From the NCBI RefSeq assembly GCF_016862935.1, contig NZ_BONX01000004.1, positions 1-64,000 on the forward strand: 64,000 bases of DNA, read 5' to 3'. The notes under the pieces are model-generated. The model worked only from the letters and a program-made list of their open reading frames with translations. It searched no databases and was not told the origin of the DNA. The position numbers and the translations under genes are program-made. Source of the stretch: Plantactinospora mayteni (GTDB taxonomy: Bacteria > Actinomycetota > Actinomycetes > Mycobacteriales > Micromonosporaceae). Positions 17,037 to 25,287 of this stretch are shown piece after piece. Position 1 is the first letter of the stretch. Every line of letters begins with the position of its first letter.

Positions 17037-18551
17037 ATGACAGCGCACTCGCGCCGGGCCCACTGGCGGGCCGGGCTCGCCGCCGGCGTCGCCGGCCTGG
17101 TCGCCGGCACCGGCGTGCTCGTCGCCGCCGCGCCGGCCTCGGCCGCCACCGCCGACCCGAACGTCTACTACGTACTGGTCAACCGGCACAGCGGCAAGGC
17201 CCTCGACGTCTACAACCTGGCCACCAACGACGGCGCCCCGATCAACCAGTACGCGCGCAACGACGGCAACTGGCAGCAGTGGCGGTTCCTGGACGCCGGC
17301 GGTGGTTACTACAAGGTGCAGTCCCGGCACAGCGGCAAGGTGCTGGAACTGCCGAACTCGAACGACGGGGTGCAGTTGGTGCAGAACGCCGACAGCGGCA
17401 ATAGCCGGCAGCACTTCCGGCTGGCCGACTCGGCCGGCGGCTACGTACGCCTGATCAACCGGGCCAGTGGGAAGGCGCTGGACGTCTGGGAGTGGTCCAC
17501 AGCGGACGGTGCGATGGTCTCGCAGTACCAGGACCTGGACGGCGCCAACCAGCAGTGGCAGATGGTCAACGTCGGCTCGGTCGGCGGCGGCAACCCGACG
17601 CCGGGCACCTTCACCAACCCGATCAAGCGGAACGGGCCGGACCCGTGGCTCCAGCACTACAACGGCTACTACTACCTCGCCACCACCACCTGGAACTCGA
17701 CGATCACGATGCGGCGCTCCCCGACCCTCGGCGGGCTGGCCAGCGCCCCCGACCAGGTGGTCTTCAACCTCGCCGGCCGGCCGAACGGCTGCTGCAACAT
17801 GTGGGCGCCGGAGTTCCACCTGATCAACGGGCCGAACGGCAACCGGTGGTACCTCTACTACGTGGCCGGGCAGAACGTCGGCGACTACAACCCGACCCAG
17901 CGGCTGCACGTACTGGAGAGCGCCGGCACCGACCCGCTGGGGCCGTACACCTTCAAGGCCGACCTGGGCGGCGACTGGCAACTCGACGCCAGCGTGCTGC
18001 GGGTGAACAACAGCCTCTACCTGCTCGGCACCTACAACGCCGGCGGCAGCTACGGGCAGAGCCTGTTCATCACCCCGCTCAGCAACCCGTGGACGATCAG
18101 CGGCTCCCGGGTCCGGCTGACCTCACCGACGCTGAGCTGGGAACGGCAGACCGGTGCGGTGGCGGAGGGGCCGGAGCCGCTCTACCGGAACGGCCGGACG
18201 ATGATCGTCTATTCGGCCAGCGCCTGCTGGGGACCGGACTACAAGCTCGGCCTGCTCACCCTGACCGGCGGCAATCCGCTGAGCGCGTCGTCCTGGACCA
18301 AGAGTCCCAACCCGGTCTTCCAGCGCAACGACGCGAACGGCGTCTTCGCGCCCGGCCACAACGGTTTCTTCAGGTCGCCGGACGGGACCGAGGACTGGAT
18401 CGTCTACCACGCGAACGACTCGGCGAGCGGCGGCTGCGACATGAACCGTTCGACCCGGGCCCAGAAGTTCAGCTGGAACAGTGACGGCACCCCCAACTTC
18501 GGCACCCCGGTACGGCTGGGCGTGCAGCTCACCGCACCGTCCGGCGAGTAG
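17037..18551 (+). CDS. Secreted GH43 alpha-L-arabinofuranosidase with ricin-type lectin module
   Basis: A 504-residue secreted partner of the preceding arabinanase, probably trimming arabinose from arabinan ends (resembling exo-alpha-1,5-L-arabinofuranosidases, GH43 subfamily 26). A signal peptide runs to about residue 37. A beta-trefoil lectin module nearly duplicates that of its neighbour, including VNVGSVGG at the domain end. The catalytic propeller begins near 190, with Asp in GPDPWL (~201), Asp in QLDASVL (~316) and Glu in AEGPEPLY (~377) as likely catalytic residues. An AGGGAG box precedes the ATG. It is co-transcribed with the gene before it and ends at a strong hairpin terminator. Confidence 0.9.
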   Translation: MTAHSRRAHWRAGLAAGVAGLVAGTGVLVAAAPASAATADPNVYYVLVNRHSGKALDVYNLATNDGAPINQYARNDGNWQQWRFLDAGGGYYKVQSRHSGKVLELPNSNDGVQLVQNADSGNSRQHFRLADSAGGYVRLINRASGKALDVWEWSTADGAMVSQYQDLDGANQQWQMVNVGSVGGGNPTPGTFTNPIKRNGPDPWLQHYNGYYYLATTTWNSTITMRRSPTLGGLASAPDQVVFNLAGRPNGCCNMWAPEFHLINGPNGNRWYLYYVAGQNVGDYNPTQRLHVLESAGTDPLGPYTFKADLGGDWQLDASVLRVNNSLYLLGTYNAGGSYGQSLFITPLSNPWTISGSRVRLTSPTLSWERQTGAVAEGPEPLYRNGRTMIVYSASACWGPDYKLGLLTLTGGNPLSASSWTKSPNPVFQRNDANGVFAPGHNGFFRSPDGTEDWIVYHANDSASGGCDMNRSTRAQKFSWNSDGTPNFGTPVRLGVQLTAPSGE

Positions 18552-18561
18552 TCGGACCGGT

Positions 18562-18599
18562 CCGGCCGGGGAGCTGACCCTCGCCAGTTCCCCGGCCGG
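18562..18599. terminator. Bidirectional hairpin terminator
   Basis: Arms CCGGCCGGGGAGCTG and CAGTTCCCCGGCCGG pair over 15 bp (one G-U) around an 8-nt loop. It lies between convergent gene ends (arabinofuranosidase and GH10). No T-run follows, as is common in actinomycetes. Confidence 0.75.
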
Positions 18600-18643
18600 G
18601 CCCCGCCGCCGGGCAGGGTCGTGGCTGACCCCGAGCAAGCGGG

Positions 18644-19918
18644 TCAGAGCGCCACCTCGACCGCTGTCGCCCCCGGTTCGTCGAGCCGGAACGTCGCGGT
18701 ACGACCGCCGGCCGACACCTCGTACTCGCCGAGGAGACCGGTGACCCTGACCCGGCCCAGTTCGTCGGTGCCCAGGGTGGTCGGTGCGAGCCACCACTCG
18801 TCCCGGACCAGCCCGCGCAGCGCCTCGTACGAGGGCTTCGGGGTGCCGTCGGCCCGGACGAAGCCGCCCGGCGCGCCGAGCCAGCCACCGTCCACCATTC
18901 CCCAGTAGGTGGTGGCGCGCACCGACGGGTGCGAGAGCAGGGTCTTGTAGTGCCGGACGATCTCGTCGGCCTGCCGTTCCTCCCCCTCCGGCGTACTGGG
19001 CCAGTCCGGGATCTGGTAGTCGTTCAGGTCGACGATGTCGGCCGGCATGAGGTGCCCGGAGAGCAGGGTCGTCTCGGTGAAGTGAATCGGCAGGCCGTAC
19101 CGGGCGAACCGGTCGAGGACGGCTAGCGTCTTCTCCTCGCCCCAGTAGCCCTGGTGCATGTGGCTCTGCAAGCCGAGCGCGTCGACCCGGATCCCCGCCT
19201 CCAACACCCCCTCGATCAGGCACTCGTACGCGGCGGACATGTCGAAGTCGTTGAGCAGCAGGGTGGCACCCGGATTCGCCTCGCGGGCCGCGTCGAAGAC
19301 CATCCGGACCAGCGGGATCCGCCCCAGCTCCCGGCAGATCCGGGTGAGACCGTTGTCGTACCTGTCGAAGATCGGCATGATCACGACCTCGTTGATCACG
19401 TCCCAGGTGTCGATCACCCCGGCGAAGTCGGTCACCTCCCGGCGGATCCGGTCCAGTTGCACCTGGGTGATCTCCGGGTTGGACAGCTCGGTCAGCCACT
19501 CGGCGCTCACCGTGTGCCAGGCCAGCGGGTGACCCTTGACCAGGCAGCCCCGCTCGGCGAACCAGCGCGCCGTCGCCTGGAGCCGCCGGGTGTCCGGCCG
19601 GCCGCGCTCGGGCTCGAACCGTCCCCAGTAGAACGGCAGGGTGGCGAAGTTGAACAGGTCGAACCAGAGGTCGGCCAACCGTTCGACCCGGGTGATCTCG
19701 GCCTCGCCCGGCGAGCCCGGTCCGGCCTCCACGGCCGCCGTCAACTCGCCGTTGGCCAGCGGGATGAACTCGAATCCGGTGCAGCCGAACAGGAACGCGT
19801 GGTCGCGCTGGGCGACGACCACCTGCTGACCGGCCAGCGGGGCACCGTCGCTGGTCACGGTCAGGGTGGCGGTGGCGGCCCGGTACCGCCGGATCAGCGC
19901 GTCGGAGTCGGACGACAT
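18644..19918 (-). CDS. GH10 endo-beta-1,4-xylanase, apparently intracellular
   Basis: A 424-residue family 10 glycoside hydrolase, expected to cut xylan or xylo-oligosaccharides with retention. The acid/base Glu lies in WDVINE (~175) and the nucleophile Glu in HFTETT (~280), with HPLAWHT between strands as in GH10 barrels. An N-terminal beta-sandwich of about 45 residues (TVTSDGAPLAGQQVVVAQR) precedes the barrel, as in some xylanase-like GH10 proteins. The ATG at 19918 has GGAGG about 8 nt upstream, and no signal peptide or Tat motif follows it. Most secreted xylanases have one, so this protein probably acts on imported oligosaccharides, or leaves by another route. It is divergent from an SDR gene. 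Confidence 0.88.
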   Translation of the reverse strand: MSSDSDALIRRYRAATATLTVTSDGAPLAGQQVVVAQRDHAFLFGCTGFEFIPLANGELTAAVEAGPGSPGEAEITRVERLADLWFDLFNFATLPFYWGRFEPERGRPDTRRLQATARWFAERGCLVKGHPLAWHTVSAEWLTELSNPEITQVQLDRIRREVTDFAGVIDTWDVINEVVIMPIFDRYDNGLTRICRELGRIPLVRMVFDAAREANPGATLLLNDFDMSAAYECLIEGVLEAGIRVDALGLQSHMHQGYWGEEKTLAVLDRFARYGLPIHFTETTLLSGHLMPADIVDLNDYQIPDWPSTPEGEERQADEIVRHYKTLLSHPSVRATTYWGMVDGGWLGAPGGFVRADGTPKPSYEALRGLVRDEWWLAPTTLGTDELGRVRVTGLLGEYEVSAGGRTATFRLDEPGATAVEVAL

Positions 19919-20059
19919 CGAGCATCCTCCATCGGTGGGGTGGGTCGGCGCGGACGGCCAACCGTACGCCCCGGCGCCGAACAGCGATCGACTTCCGTTC
20001 GTTCGGCAGGTGGTGAACGCGGGCTTGCTTGTCGACCTTGAGTCCGACAGGGTCGGTCC

Positions 20060-20821
20060 ATGCGGGACGGGGACGGTGCTCCGGTACGGGTGGCCCTGGT
20101 GACCGGGGCCGGCCGGGGGCTCGGCGCGGAGATCGCCCGGACCCTCGGCCGGGCAGGGTTCGCGGTGGCGGTGAACGACCTGGCCAGCAGCCCCGGTGCA
20201 CTGGCCGTGGTCGAGGACATCCGGGCGGCCGGTGGGGAGGCCGGACTCTTCCCCGCCGACGTCACGGCCGAGGACGCCGTGTCCGGGCTGGTCGCCGAGG
20301 TGCAGCGCCGGCTGGGCGAGGTGCAGGTGCTGGTGGTCAACGCCACCGGACCGCAGCCTGTCATCGGGGTCGAGGATCTCCGCTGGCAGGACCTCCTCGA
20401 CCAACTGGTCTTCTTCGTGAAGAGCCCGACCCTGCTGGTCCAGGCGGTGCTGCCGGGCATGAAAGCCCGGGGCGGCGGGCGGATCGTCAACATCGGCTCC
20501 GACCTGTTCGAGCGGGCCGCGCCAGGCTTCTCCGCGTACTCGGCCGCCAAGGGGGCGCAGTTGGGGCTGACCCGCACCTGGGCCCGCGAACTGGGGCAGT
20601 ACGGGATCACGGTGAACCTGGTCGCCCCGGGCTGGATCCCGGTGGAGCGGCACGCCGAGGTGCCCACCGAGGTGCTCCAGACGTACGCCGACGAGGTGGC
20701 GTTGCGCCGGTTCGGCAGCCCCGGCGAGGTCGCCGCCACCGTTGCCTTCCTCGCCTCGCCGGAGGCGGCGTTCATCACCGGCGAACGGATCGCCGTGAAC
20801 GGTGGGCACACCATCGCCTGA
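20060..20821 (+). CDS. Short-chain dehydrogenase/reductase (SDR)
   Basis: A 253-residue classical SDR. The nucleotide-binding TGAGRGLG motif is at residues 15-22, VNATG near 95, the catalytic Ser in IVNIGSD near 145, and YSAAK near 157. The C-terminal SPEAAFITGERIAVNGGHTIA segment is typical of FabG-like sugar or 3-oxoacyl dehydrogenases. The ATG at 20060 lies about 140 bp from the divergent GH10 gene, which suggests a possible shared role in pentose or sugar-acid oxidation, but the substrate cannot be read from the sequence. A BtuF-like gene follows 56 bp downstream on the same strand. Confidence 0.88.
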   Translation: MRDGDGAPVRVALVTGAGRGLGAEIARTLGRAGFAVAVNDLASSPGALAVVEDIRAAGGEAGLFPADVTAEDAVSGLVAEVQRRLGEVQVLVVNATGPQPVIGVEDLRWQDLLDQLVFFVKSPTLLVQAVLPGMKARGGGRIVNIGSDLFERAAPGFSAYSAAKGAQLGLTRTWARELGQYGITVNLVAPGWIPVERHAEVPTEVLQTYADEVALRRFGSPGEVAATVAFLASPEAAFITGERIAVNGGHTIA

Positions 20822-20877
20822 CTCTGACCGGCCGGGGCGGCTGTCCGGCGACGGCCGTGGGCGGGCACGATGGCGGT

Positions 20878-21762
20878 ATGCGCCTGGTGTCGCTGCTGCC
20901 CTCCGCGACGGAGATCGTCTACGCCCTCGGGCTCGGGGACGATCTCGTCGGCGTGACGTTCGAGTGCGACGAGCCACCGTCGGCCCGGACCGACAAGACG
21001 GTCGTGGTCGGCGGCCGGGACACCCGGGGAATGACGCCGGCCGCGATCGACGAGTACGTGAAGTCACAGATGTCGGCGGGGGCCGACCTCTACACCCTGC
21101 ACGCCGACGCGCTCGCCGGACTGGCGCCGGAGCTGATCCTGACCCAGGACCTCTGCCGGGTCTGCGCACTGCCGTCCGAGCACGTCGAGGACGCCCTCGA
21201 CTATCTCGGCTGCCGGGCGGACGTGCTCTCGCTGGACCCGTACTCGCTGGAGGAGGTCTTCGGGACGATCCTGGCGGTAGGCGCGCGGACCGGCGTACCC
21301 GATCGGGCCGAGGCGCTGGTCGGCGCGTTGCGGGACCGACTCGCGGCGGTGGCCTCGGCGGTCCGGGGTCGACCACGGCCCCGGGTCGCGGTGGTGGAGT
21401 GGGTCGAGCCGCCGTTCACCGCCGGTCACTGGGTGCCCGACCTGGTACGCGCGGCCGGCGGCGAGCCGGTGGCCGCCCGGCCCGGGGCGCGGTCTGTGCA
21501 GACGACCTGGCAGGAGTTCGCCGACGCCGAGCCGGAGATCGTGCTGGTGACGCCGTGCGGCTTCCACCTGGACGGCGCGGCCCGGCAGGCCGAGACCGTC
21601 GCGCGCCGGCTGTCCGGGGTCGCGGTATGGGCGGTCGACGGGGACGGCCTGGTCGTCCGCCCCGGCCCGCGCCTGGTGGACGGCGTCGAGGCGATCGCCG
21701 CGATCCTGCACCCGGGCGCCGTGCCCGAGCCGCCCGGCGGAGCCGTCGCCCGGATCGCCTGA
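20878..21762 (+). CDS. BtuF-like cobalamin/siderophore-binding-fold protein without signal peptide
   Basis: A 294-residue protein of the class III periplasmic-binding fold (Peripla_BP_2, BtuF/FhuD type), starting directly at the first strand MRLVSLLPSATEIVYALGLG. Typical features include ELILTQDLCRVCALP (residues ~85-100) and PRVAVVEWVEPPFTAGHWVPDL (~165-187). It has no signal peptide or lipobox, and no permease or ATPase is adjacent, so it is one of the cytosolic cobalamin-binding-like proteins of unclear role. No cobalamin riboswitch is recognised in the 56-bp upstream gap. A two-tier hairpin follows 70 bp after the stop. Confidence 0.8.
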   Translation: MRLVSLLPSATEIVYALGLGDDLVGVTFECDEPPSARTDKTVVVGGRDTRGMTPAAIDEYVKSQMSAGADLYTLHADALAGLAPELILTQDLCRVCALPSEHVEDALDYLGCRADVLSLDPYSLEEVFGTILAVGARTGVPDRAEALVGALRDRLAAVASAVRGRPRPRVAVVEWVEPPFTAGHWVPDLVRAAGGEPVAARPGARSVQTTWQEFADAEPEIVLVTPCGFHLDGAARQAETVARRLSGVAVWAVDGDGLVVRPGPRLVDGVEAIAAILHPGAVPEPPGGAVARIA

Positions 21763-21831
21763 CCGGCGGTCGGACCGGACCCGACGCCGCGCCCGCGCCG
21801 GGCGGACGGTGCACGCTGGGCGTGTCCGGCG

Positions 21832-21879
21832 GCCAGCGCGCCGGTGCGGCCCGGAAGCCGCTGGGCGCGGCGCGCTGGC
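21832..21879 (+). terminator. Two-tier hairpin after the BtuF-like gene
   Basis: An outer 12-bp stem (GCCAGCGCGCCG with CGGCGCGCTGGC) encloses an inner 5-bp stem GCGGC/GCCGC at 21846-21861. Its position between the end of the BtuF-like gene and the tct promoter fits a transcription terminator. Confidence 0.6.
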
Positions 21880-21954
21880 GGCACCCCGACCTGCTGAGAG
21901 GATTCCGGTGCTGCCTCCGTCGCTGTCCACTTCCTACCGATGCCACCGGTTTGA

Positions 21955-21983
21955 TTGACAGTACCTAGATCGGCATGTATCAA
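21955..21983 (+). promoter_or_regulatory. Promoter of the tctCBA operon
   Basis: TTGACA (21955-21960), a 17-nt spacer and TATCAA (21978-21983) form a good sigma-70-type promoter about 55 bp upstream of the tctC start. The preceding 21880-21950 shows no other recognised site. Confidence 0.65.
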
Positions 21984-22037
21984 GGTGACACTCTTCGAAG
22001 TCCAAGATCTCCAACCTGAGCCACCAGGGAGGGACCA

Positions 22038-23063
22038 GTGACCGAATCGAATCTGAGGCACGCCATGGACCGGCGGGCCGTCCTGCGCCTCGGCGCGGGG
22101 CTCGGCGCGGGAGCGTTCCTCGCCGGTTGCAGCGTGCAGACCGGCAACGGCGGCGACGACGGCGGTTCGGGATACCCGGAACGCTCGGTCGAGCTGATCG
22201 TGCCGTTCGCCCCGGGTGGCAGCACCGACCTGATCGCCCGGACCCTCGGCAAGGCGATCGAGAAGCCGCTCGGCCACTCCATGGTGATCGTCAACCGGGA
22301 CGGCGCGGCCGCCGCCGTCGGCACCAAGGAGGTGGCCGCGGCCGCGGCCGACGGTTACAAGATCGGCTTCCCGCCCAGTTCGCTCTTCACCCTCACCCCG
22401 CAACTGGGCAAGGGCGCCGCCACCGTCTCGCTCGACGAACTGCGGGTGGTGATCGGGCTGACCGTCGAGAACATCGTGCTGGTCGCGCACAAGGACTCCC
22501 CGTTCAAGACCATCGACGACGTCATCGCGCTCAAGGGCAGCGGACGGCGGATCACGTACGGGCACTCCGGGGTGGGCACCGGGGCGTACTTCGCGCAGAC
22601 CGCCTTCTACAAGCTCGCCGGGATCAACGCCACCGACGTGCCGTTCGGGGGTGGCGGTCCGGCCGTCACCGCCGTGCTGGGCAAGCAGGTCGACATCGGT
22701 GCCTCCCAACCGGCCGAGTCGATGCGGCTGGTCGAGTCCGGTGAGCTGCGCTGGCTCGGGGTGTTCAGCCAGCAGCGCAGCCCCTCGCTGCCCGACCTGC
22801 CGACCGCCGCCGAGAAGGGCTTCGACCTGACCGTCGACCAGGCCCGGTTCATCGCCGGACCGAAGTCGATGCCGGACGACGCGGTGACCGCGCTCCAGGA
22901 GGCGTTCCGGGAGGCGGTCAAGGCACCGGAGTACGACGACTTCCTGAAGAAGAACTACATCGACCGGTTCGAGGTCGACGGTACCGAGGTGGCGAGCAAG
23001 ATCAAGGGTGACTTCGACCGGTACAAGGCGCTGATCGACCGGTTCGGGCTGGGGCCGAAGTGA
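22038..23063 (+). CDS. tctC: Tripartite tricarboxylate transporter substrate-binding lipoprotein (TctC/Bug)
   Basis: A 341-residue extracytoplasmic solute receptor of the Bug/TctC family, which captures small carboxylated or other organic ligands for the TctAB membrane pair. The N-terminus has a twin-Arg-like DRRAVLRLG, a hydrophobic run and a lipobox LAGC at about residue 34, so it should be a lipoprotein. The Bug hallmark YPERSVELIVPFAPGGSTDLIARTL-type opening (from about residue 48) and VPFGGGGPAVTAVLG are clear. The GTG start has GGAGGG upstream. Its stop overlaps the tctB start by 4 nt. The ligand is unknown; the location among carbohydrate genes makes a sugar acid a reasonable guess only. 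Confidence 0.9.
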   Translation: MTESNLRHAMDRRAVLRLGAGLGAGAFLAGCSVQTGNGGDDGGSGYPERSVELIVPFAPGGSTDLIARTLGKAIEKPLGHSMVIVNRDGAAAAVGTKEVAAAAADGYKIGFPPSSLFTLTPQLGKGAATVSLDELRVVIGLTVENIVLVAHKDSPFKTIDDVIALKGSGRRITYGHSGVGTGAYFAQTAFYKLAGINATDVPFGGGGPAVTAVLGKQVDIGASQPAESMRLVESGELRWLGVFSQQRSPSLPDLPTAAEKGFDLTVDQARFIAGPKSMPDDAVTALQEAFREAVKAPEYDDFLKKNYIDRFEVDGTEVASKIKGDFDRYKALIDRFGLGPK

Positions 23064-23581
23064 CCCGTTCCGACCTCGACGAGGCGTCCCCGCCGACCGG
23101 GGAGGACGAGCCGGGTCTGCTGCCCTCCGAGGACGTCCCGCCGGCCGGCCGGCTCGGGCAACTCGTCGCCGGGGTGGTACCGGTCGCGCTCGGCCTGGTC
23201 GCGCTCGGCTACTCGGTCTCGCTCTCCCTCGGTACCCCCGCCGAGGCCGGGCCGGGGCTCTGGCCGGCGCTGGCCAGCCTGCTCCTGCTCGGCGCCGGAC
23301 TGTGGTCGCTGGTCTTCGAGCGGGACGCGGGGGCGGTCGAGCGGTTCAGCCGGGGCGGGATCGGGATCGCCCTCGGGGTCGTCAGCCTGGTCGTCTTCGT
23401 ACTGCTGATCAACCGGATCGGCTTCGAGATGTCCACCCTGCTGGTGATGGCGTTCTGGCTCAAGGTGCTCGGCCGGGAGTCCTGGCTGGTCACCGCAGCG
23501 GTCAGCATCGCCACCACGGCCGTGCTCTACCTGCTGTTCATCACGCTGCTGGACGTGAGCCTTCCGAGATTGGCGTTCTGA
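23060..23581 (+). CDS. tctB: Tripartite tricarboxylate transporter small membrane subunit TctB
   Basis: A 173-residue membrane protein with about four hydrophobic helices (around residues 33-53, 65-80, 97-117 and 130-165) after a charged cytoplasmic N-terminus. The PAEAGPGLWPALASLLLLGAGL segment is typical of TctB. It overlaps tctC by 4 nt at a GTGA junction and its TGA stop is immediately followed by the GTG of tctA, so all three subunits are translationally coupled. It is the small subunit of a sodium- or proton-coupled secondary transporter. Confidence 0.88.
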   Translation: MTRSDLDEASPPTGEDEPGLLPSEDVPPAGRLGQLVAGVVPVALGLVALGYSVSLSLGTPAEAGPGLWPALASLLLLGAGLWSLVFERDAGAVERFSRGGIGIALGVVSLVVFVLLINRIGFEMSTLLVMAFWLKVLGRESWLVTAAVSIATTAVLYLLFITLLDVSLPRLAF

Positions 23582-25195
23582 GTGGACTTCCTCGAGCCCG
23601 TCCTGGCCGGCTTCGGGGTGGTCTTCACCCCGGTGAACCTGCTGTACGTCCTGGCCGGTGTCGTGATCGGCATGGTCATCGGCGTACTGCCCGGCCTCGG
23701 CCCGGTCGCGACGATCGCCCTGCTGCTGCCGATCACCTACGAGATCCCGGCCGAGTCGGCGATCATCATGCTCGCTGGCATCTACTACGGCGCCATGTAC
23801 GGCGGCACCATCACCTCGGTACTGCTGCGGCTGCCCGGCGAGGCGGCCACGGTCATCACCACCATCGACGGCTACCAGATGGCCCGGCAGGGGCGGGCCG
23901 GCTCGGCCCTGGGCATCGCCGCGATCGGGTCGTTCATCGGCGGCACGGTGAGCATCGTCGGGCTGACCCTGGTCGCCCCGTTGCTGGCCAGGTTCTCGCT
24001 CGGCTTCGGGCCGCCGGAGAACGCCGTACTGGCCGCGATGGGAATCCTGCTGGTCGCCAGCCTCGGTACGGTGTCGACCGCGAAGAGCCTGGTCGCGGCA
24101 GGGCTCGGCCTGCTGCTCGCCGCCGCCGGACCGGACCCGCTGTTCGCCTCGCCCCGGTTCACCTTCGGCAACATCAACCTGGCCGACGGCGTCGACTTCG
24201 TGGCCCTCGCGATGGGGCTGTTCGGGCTAGGCGAGATCCTCTACCTCCTCGAACACCGGGCCCGGAACCGGCTGCCGAAGCCCCGGGTCAGCAACGCCTG
24301 GCCGTCCCGGCAGGACTGGCGGCAGTCCCGGGGCGCGGTGGGTCGGGGCTCGGTCGTCGGGTTCTTCATCGGCCTGCTGCCGGGCGGCGGCGGGGTGCTG
24401 TCGTCGATGGCCGCGTACGCCCTGGAGAAGCGGCGGAGCAGGACGCCGGAGCGGTTCGGTCGGGGCGCCATCGAGGGTGTGGCGGCACCGGAGACCGCGA
24501 ACAACGCGGCGGCGACCTCCTCGTTCATCCCGCTGCTGACCCTCGGCATCCCGACCAACCCGGTGATGGCACTGATCTTCGGCGCGCTGCTGCTCCAGGG
24601 CATCCCGCCCGGTCCCCGCCTGATCAACGAGAACCCCGAGGTCTTCTGGGGCGTCATCGACTCGATGTACGTCGGCAACATCTTCCTGCTGATCCTCAGC
24701 GTGCCGCTGGTCGGCATCTTCGTCCGGCTGGTCTCGGTCCGGGACAGCATCCTCGCGCCGATCGTGGTGACCGTGACGATGCTCGGCGTCTACACCGTCA
24801 ACAACAGCACCTTCGACATGCTGCTGGTGATCGTCTTCGGCGTCGTCGGGTACCTGATGAAGAAGACCGGCTTCGAGCCCGGCCCGCTGGTGTTGGCGTT
24901 CGTGCTGGGCAGTGTGCTGGAGACGGCGTTCCGGCAGTCGATGCGGATCTTCGACGGCGATCCGAGCGGGTTCGTGACCCGGCCGATCTCCGGCACCCTC
25001 TTCGTGGTCACCGTGCTGGCCCTGCTCCTACCGGTCGGAATACGACTGGCCCGGCGGCGCCGGAAGGCCGCCTCCCCGGCGGCCACGGTGCCGGCCGACG
25101 CGGCACCGTCGGCCACCGAGTCGGCGGACCGGGAAGCGACGGTCCCGTCGCAGCGGCAGGACCGTGCCGCGGACACCCCGCCGCCGGTCGACTGA
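23582..25195 (+). CDS. tctA: Tripartite tricarboxylate transporter large permease TctA
   Basis: A 537-residue polytopic membrane protein of the TctA family. The conserved loop VLPGLGPVATIALLLPIT (residues ~37-55), the YYGAMYGGTITSVLLRLPGE motif (~75-95) and the second repeat GLLPGGGGVLSSMAAYALEK are present, together with APETANNAAATSSFIPLLTLGIP, the most characteristic stretch. It forms the transport channel with TctB, fed by TctC. The C-terminal tail of about 65 residues after the last helix is charged and Ala-rich. No TctDE two-component regulator is present nearby. A strong hairpin follows about 45 bp downstream. Confidence 0.92.
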   Translation: MDFLEPVLAGFGVVFTPVNLLYVLAGVVIGMVIGVLPGLGPVATIALLLPITYEIPAESAIIMLAGIYYGAMYGGTITSVLLRLPGEAATVITTIDGYQMARQGRAGSALGIAAIGSFIGGTVSIVGLTLVAPLLARFSLGFGPPENAVLAAMGILLVASLGTVSTAKSLVAAGLGLLLAAAGPDPLFASPRFTFGNINLADGVDFVALAMGLFGLGEILYLLEHRARNRLPKPRVSNAWPSRQDWRQSRGAVGRGSVVGFFIGLLPGGGGVLSSMAAYALEKRRSRTPERFGRGAIEGVAAPETANNAAATSSFIPLLTLGIPTNPVMALIFGALLLQGIPPGPRLINENPEVFWGVIDSMYVGNIFLLILSVPLVGIFVRLVSVRDSILAPIVVTVTMLGVYTVNNSTFDMLLVIVFGVVGYLMKKTGFEPGPLVLAFVLGSVLETAFRQSMRIFDGDPSGFVTRPISGTLFVVTVLALLLPVGIRLARRRRKAASPAATVPADAAPSATESADREATVPSQRQDRAADTPPPVD

Positions 25196-25238
25196 GGACC
25201 GTGTGGGACCGGCCGGGTGGCGGACGCTCCACAGACGA

Positions 25239-25276
25239 CGGTGCCGGGGAGCCACACCCGTGACTCCCCGGCACCG
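25239..25276. terminator. Bidirectional hairpin terminator between tctA and the ThuA-fusion gene
   Basis: A perfect 13-bp stem (CGGTGCCGGGGAG with CTCCCCGGCACCG) surrounds a 12-nt loop, placed between two convergent gene ends (25195 and 25288). Confidence 0.8.
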
Positions 25277-25287
25277 CTGCGGACGGG

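Noticed and set aside
20822-20877. Cobalamin riboswitch before the BtuF-like gene
   Set aside because: The gap is only 56 bp and shows no B12-box-like sequence or space for the aptamer.
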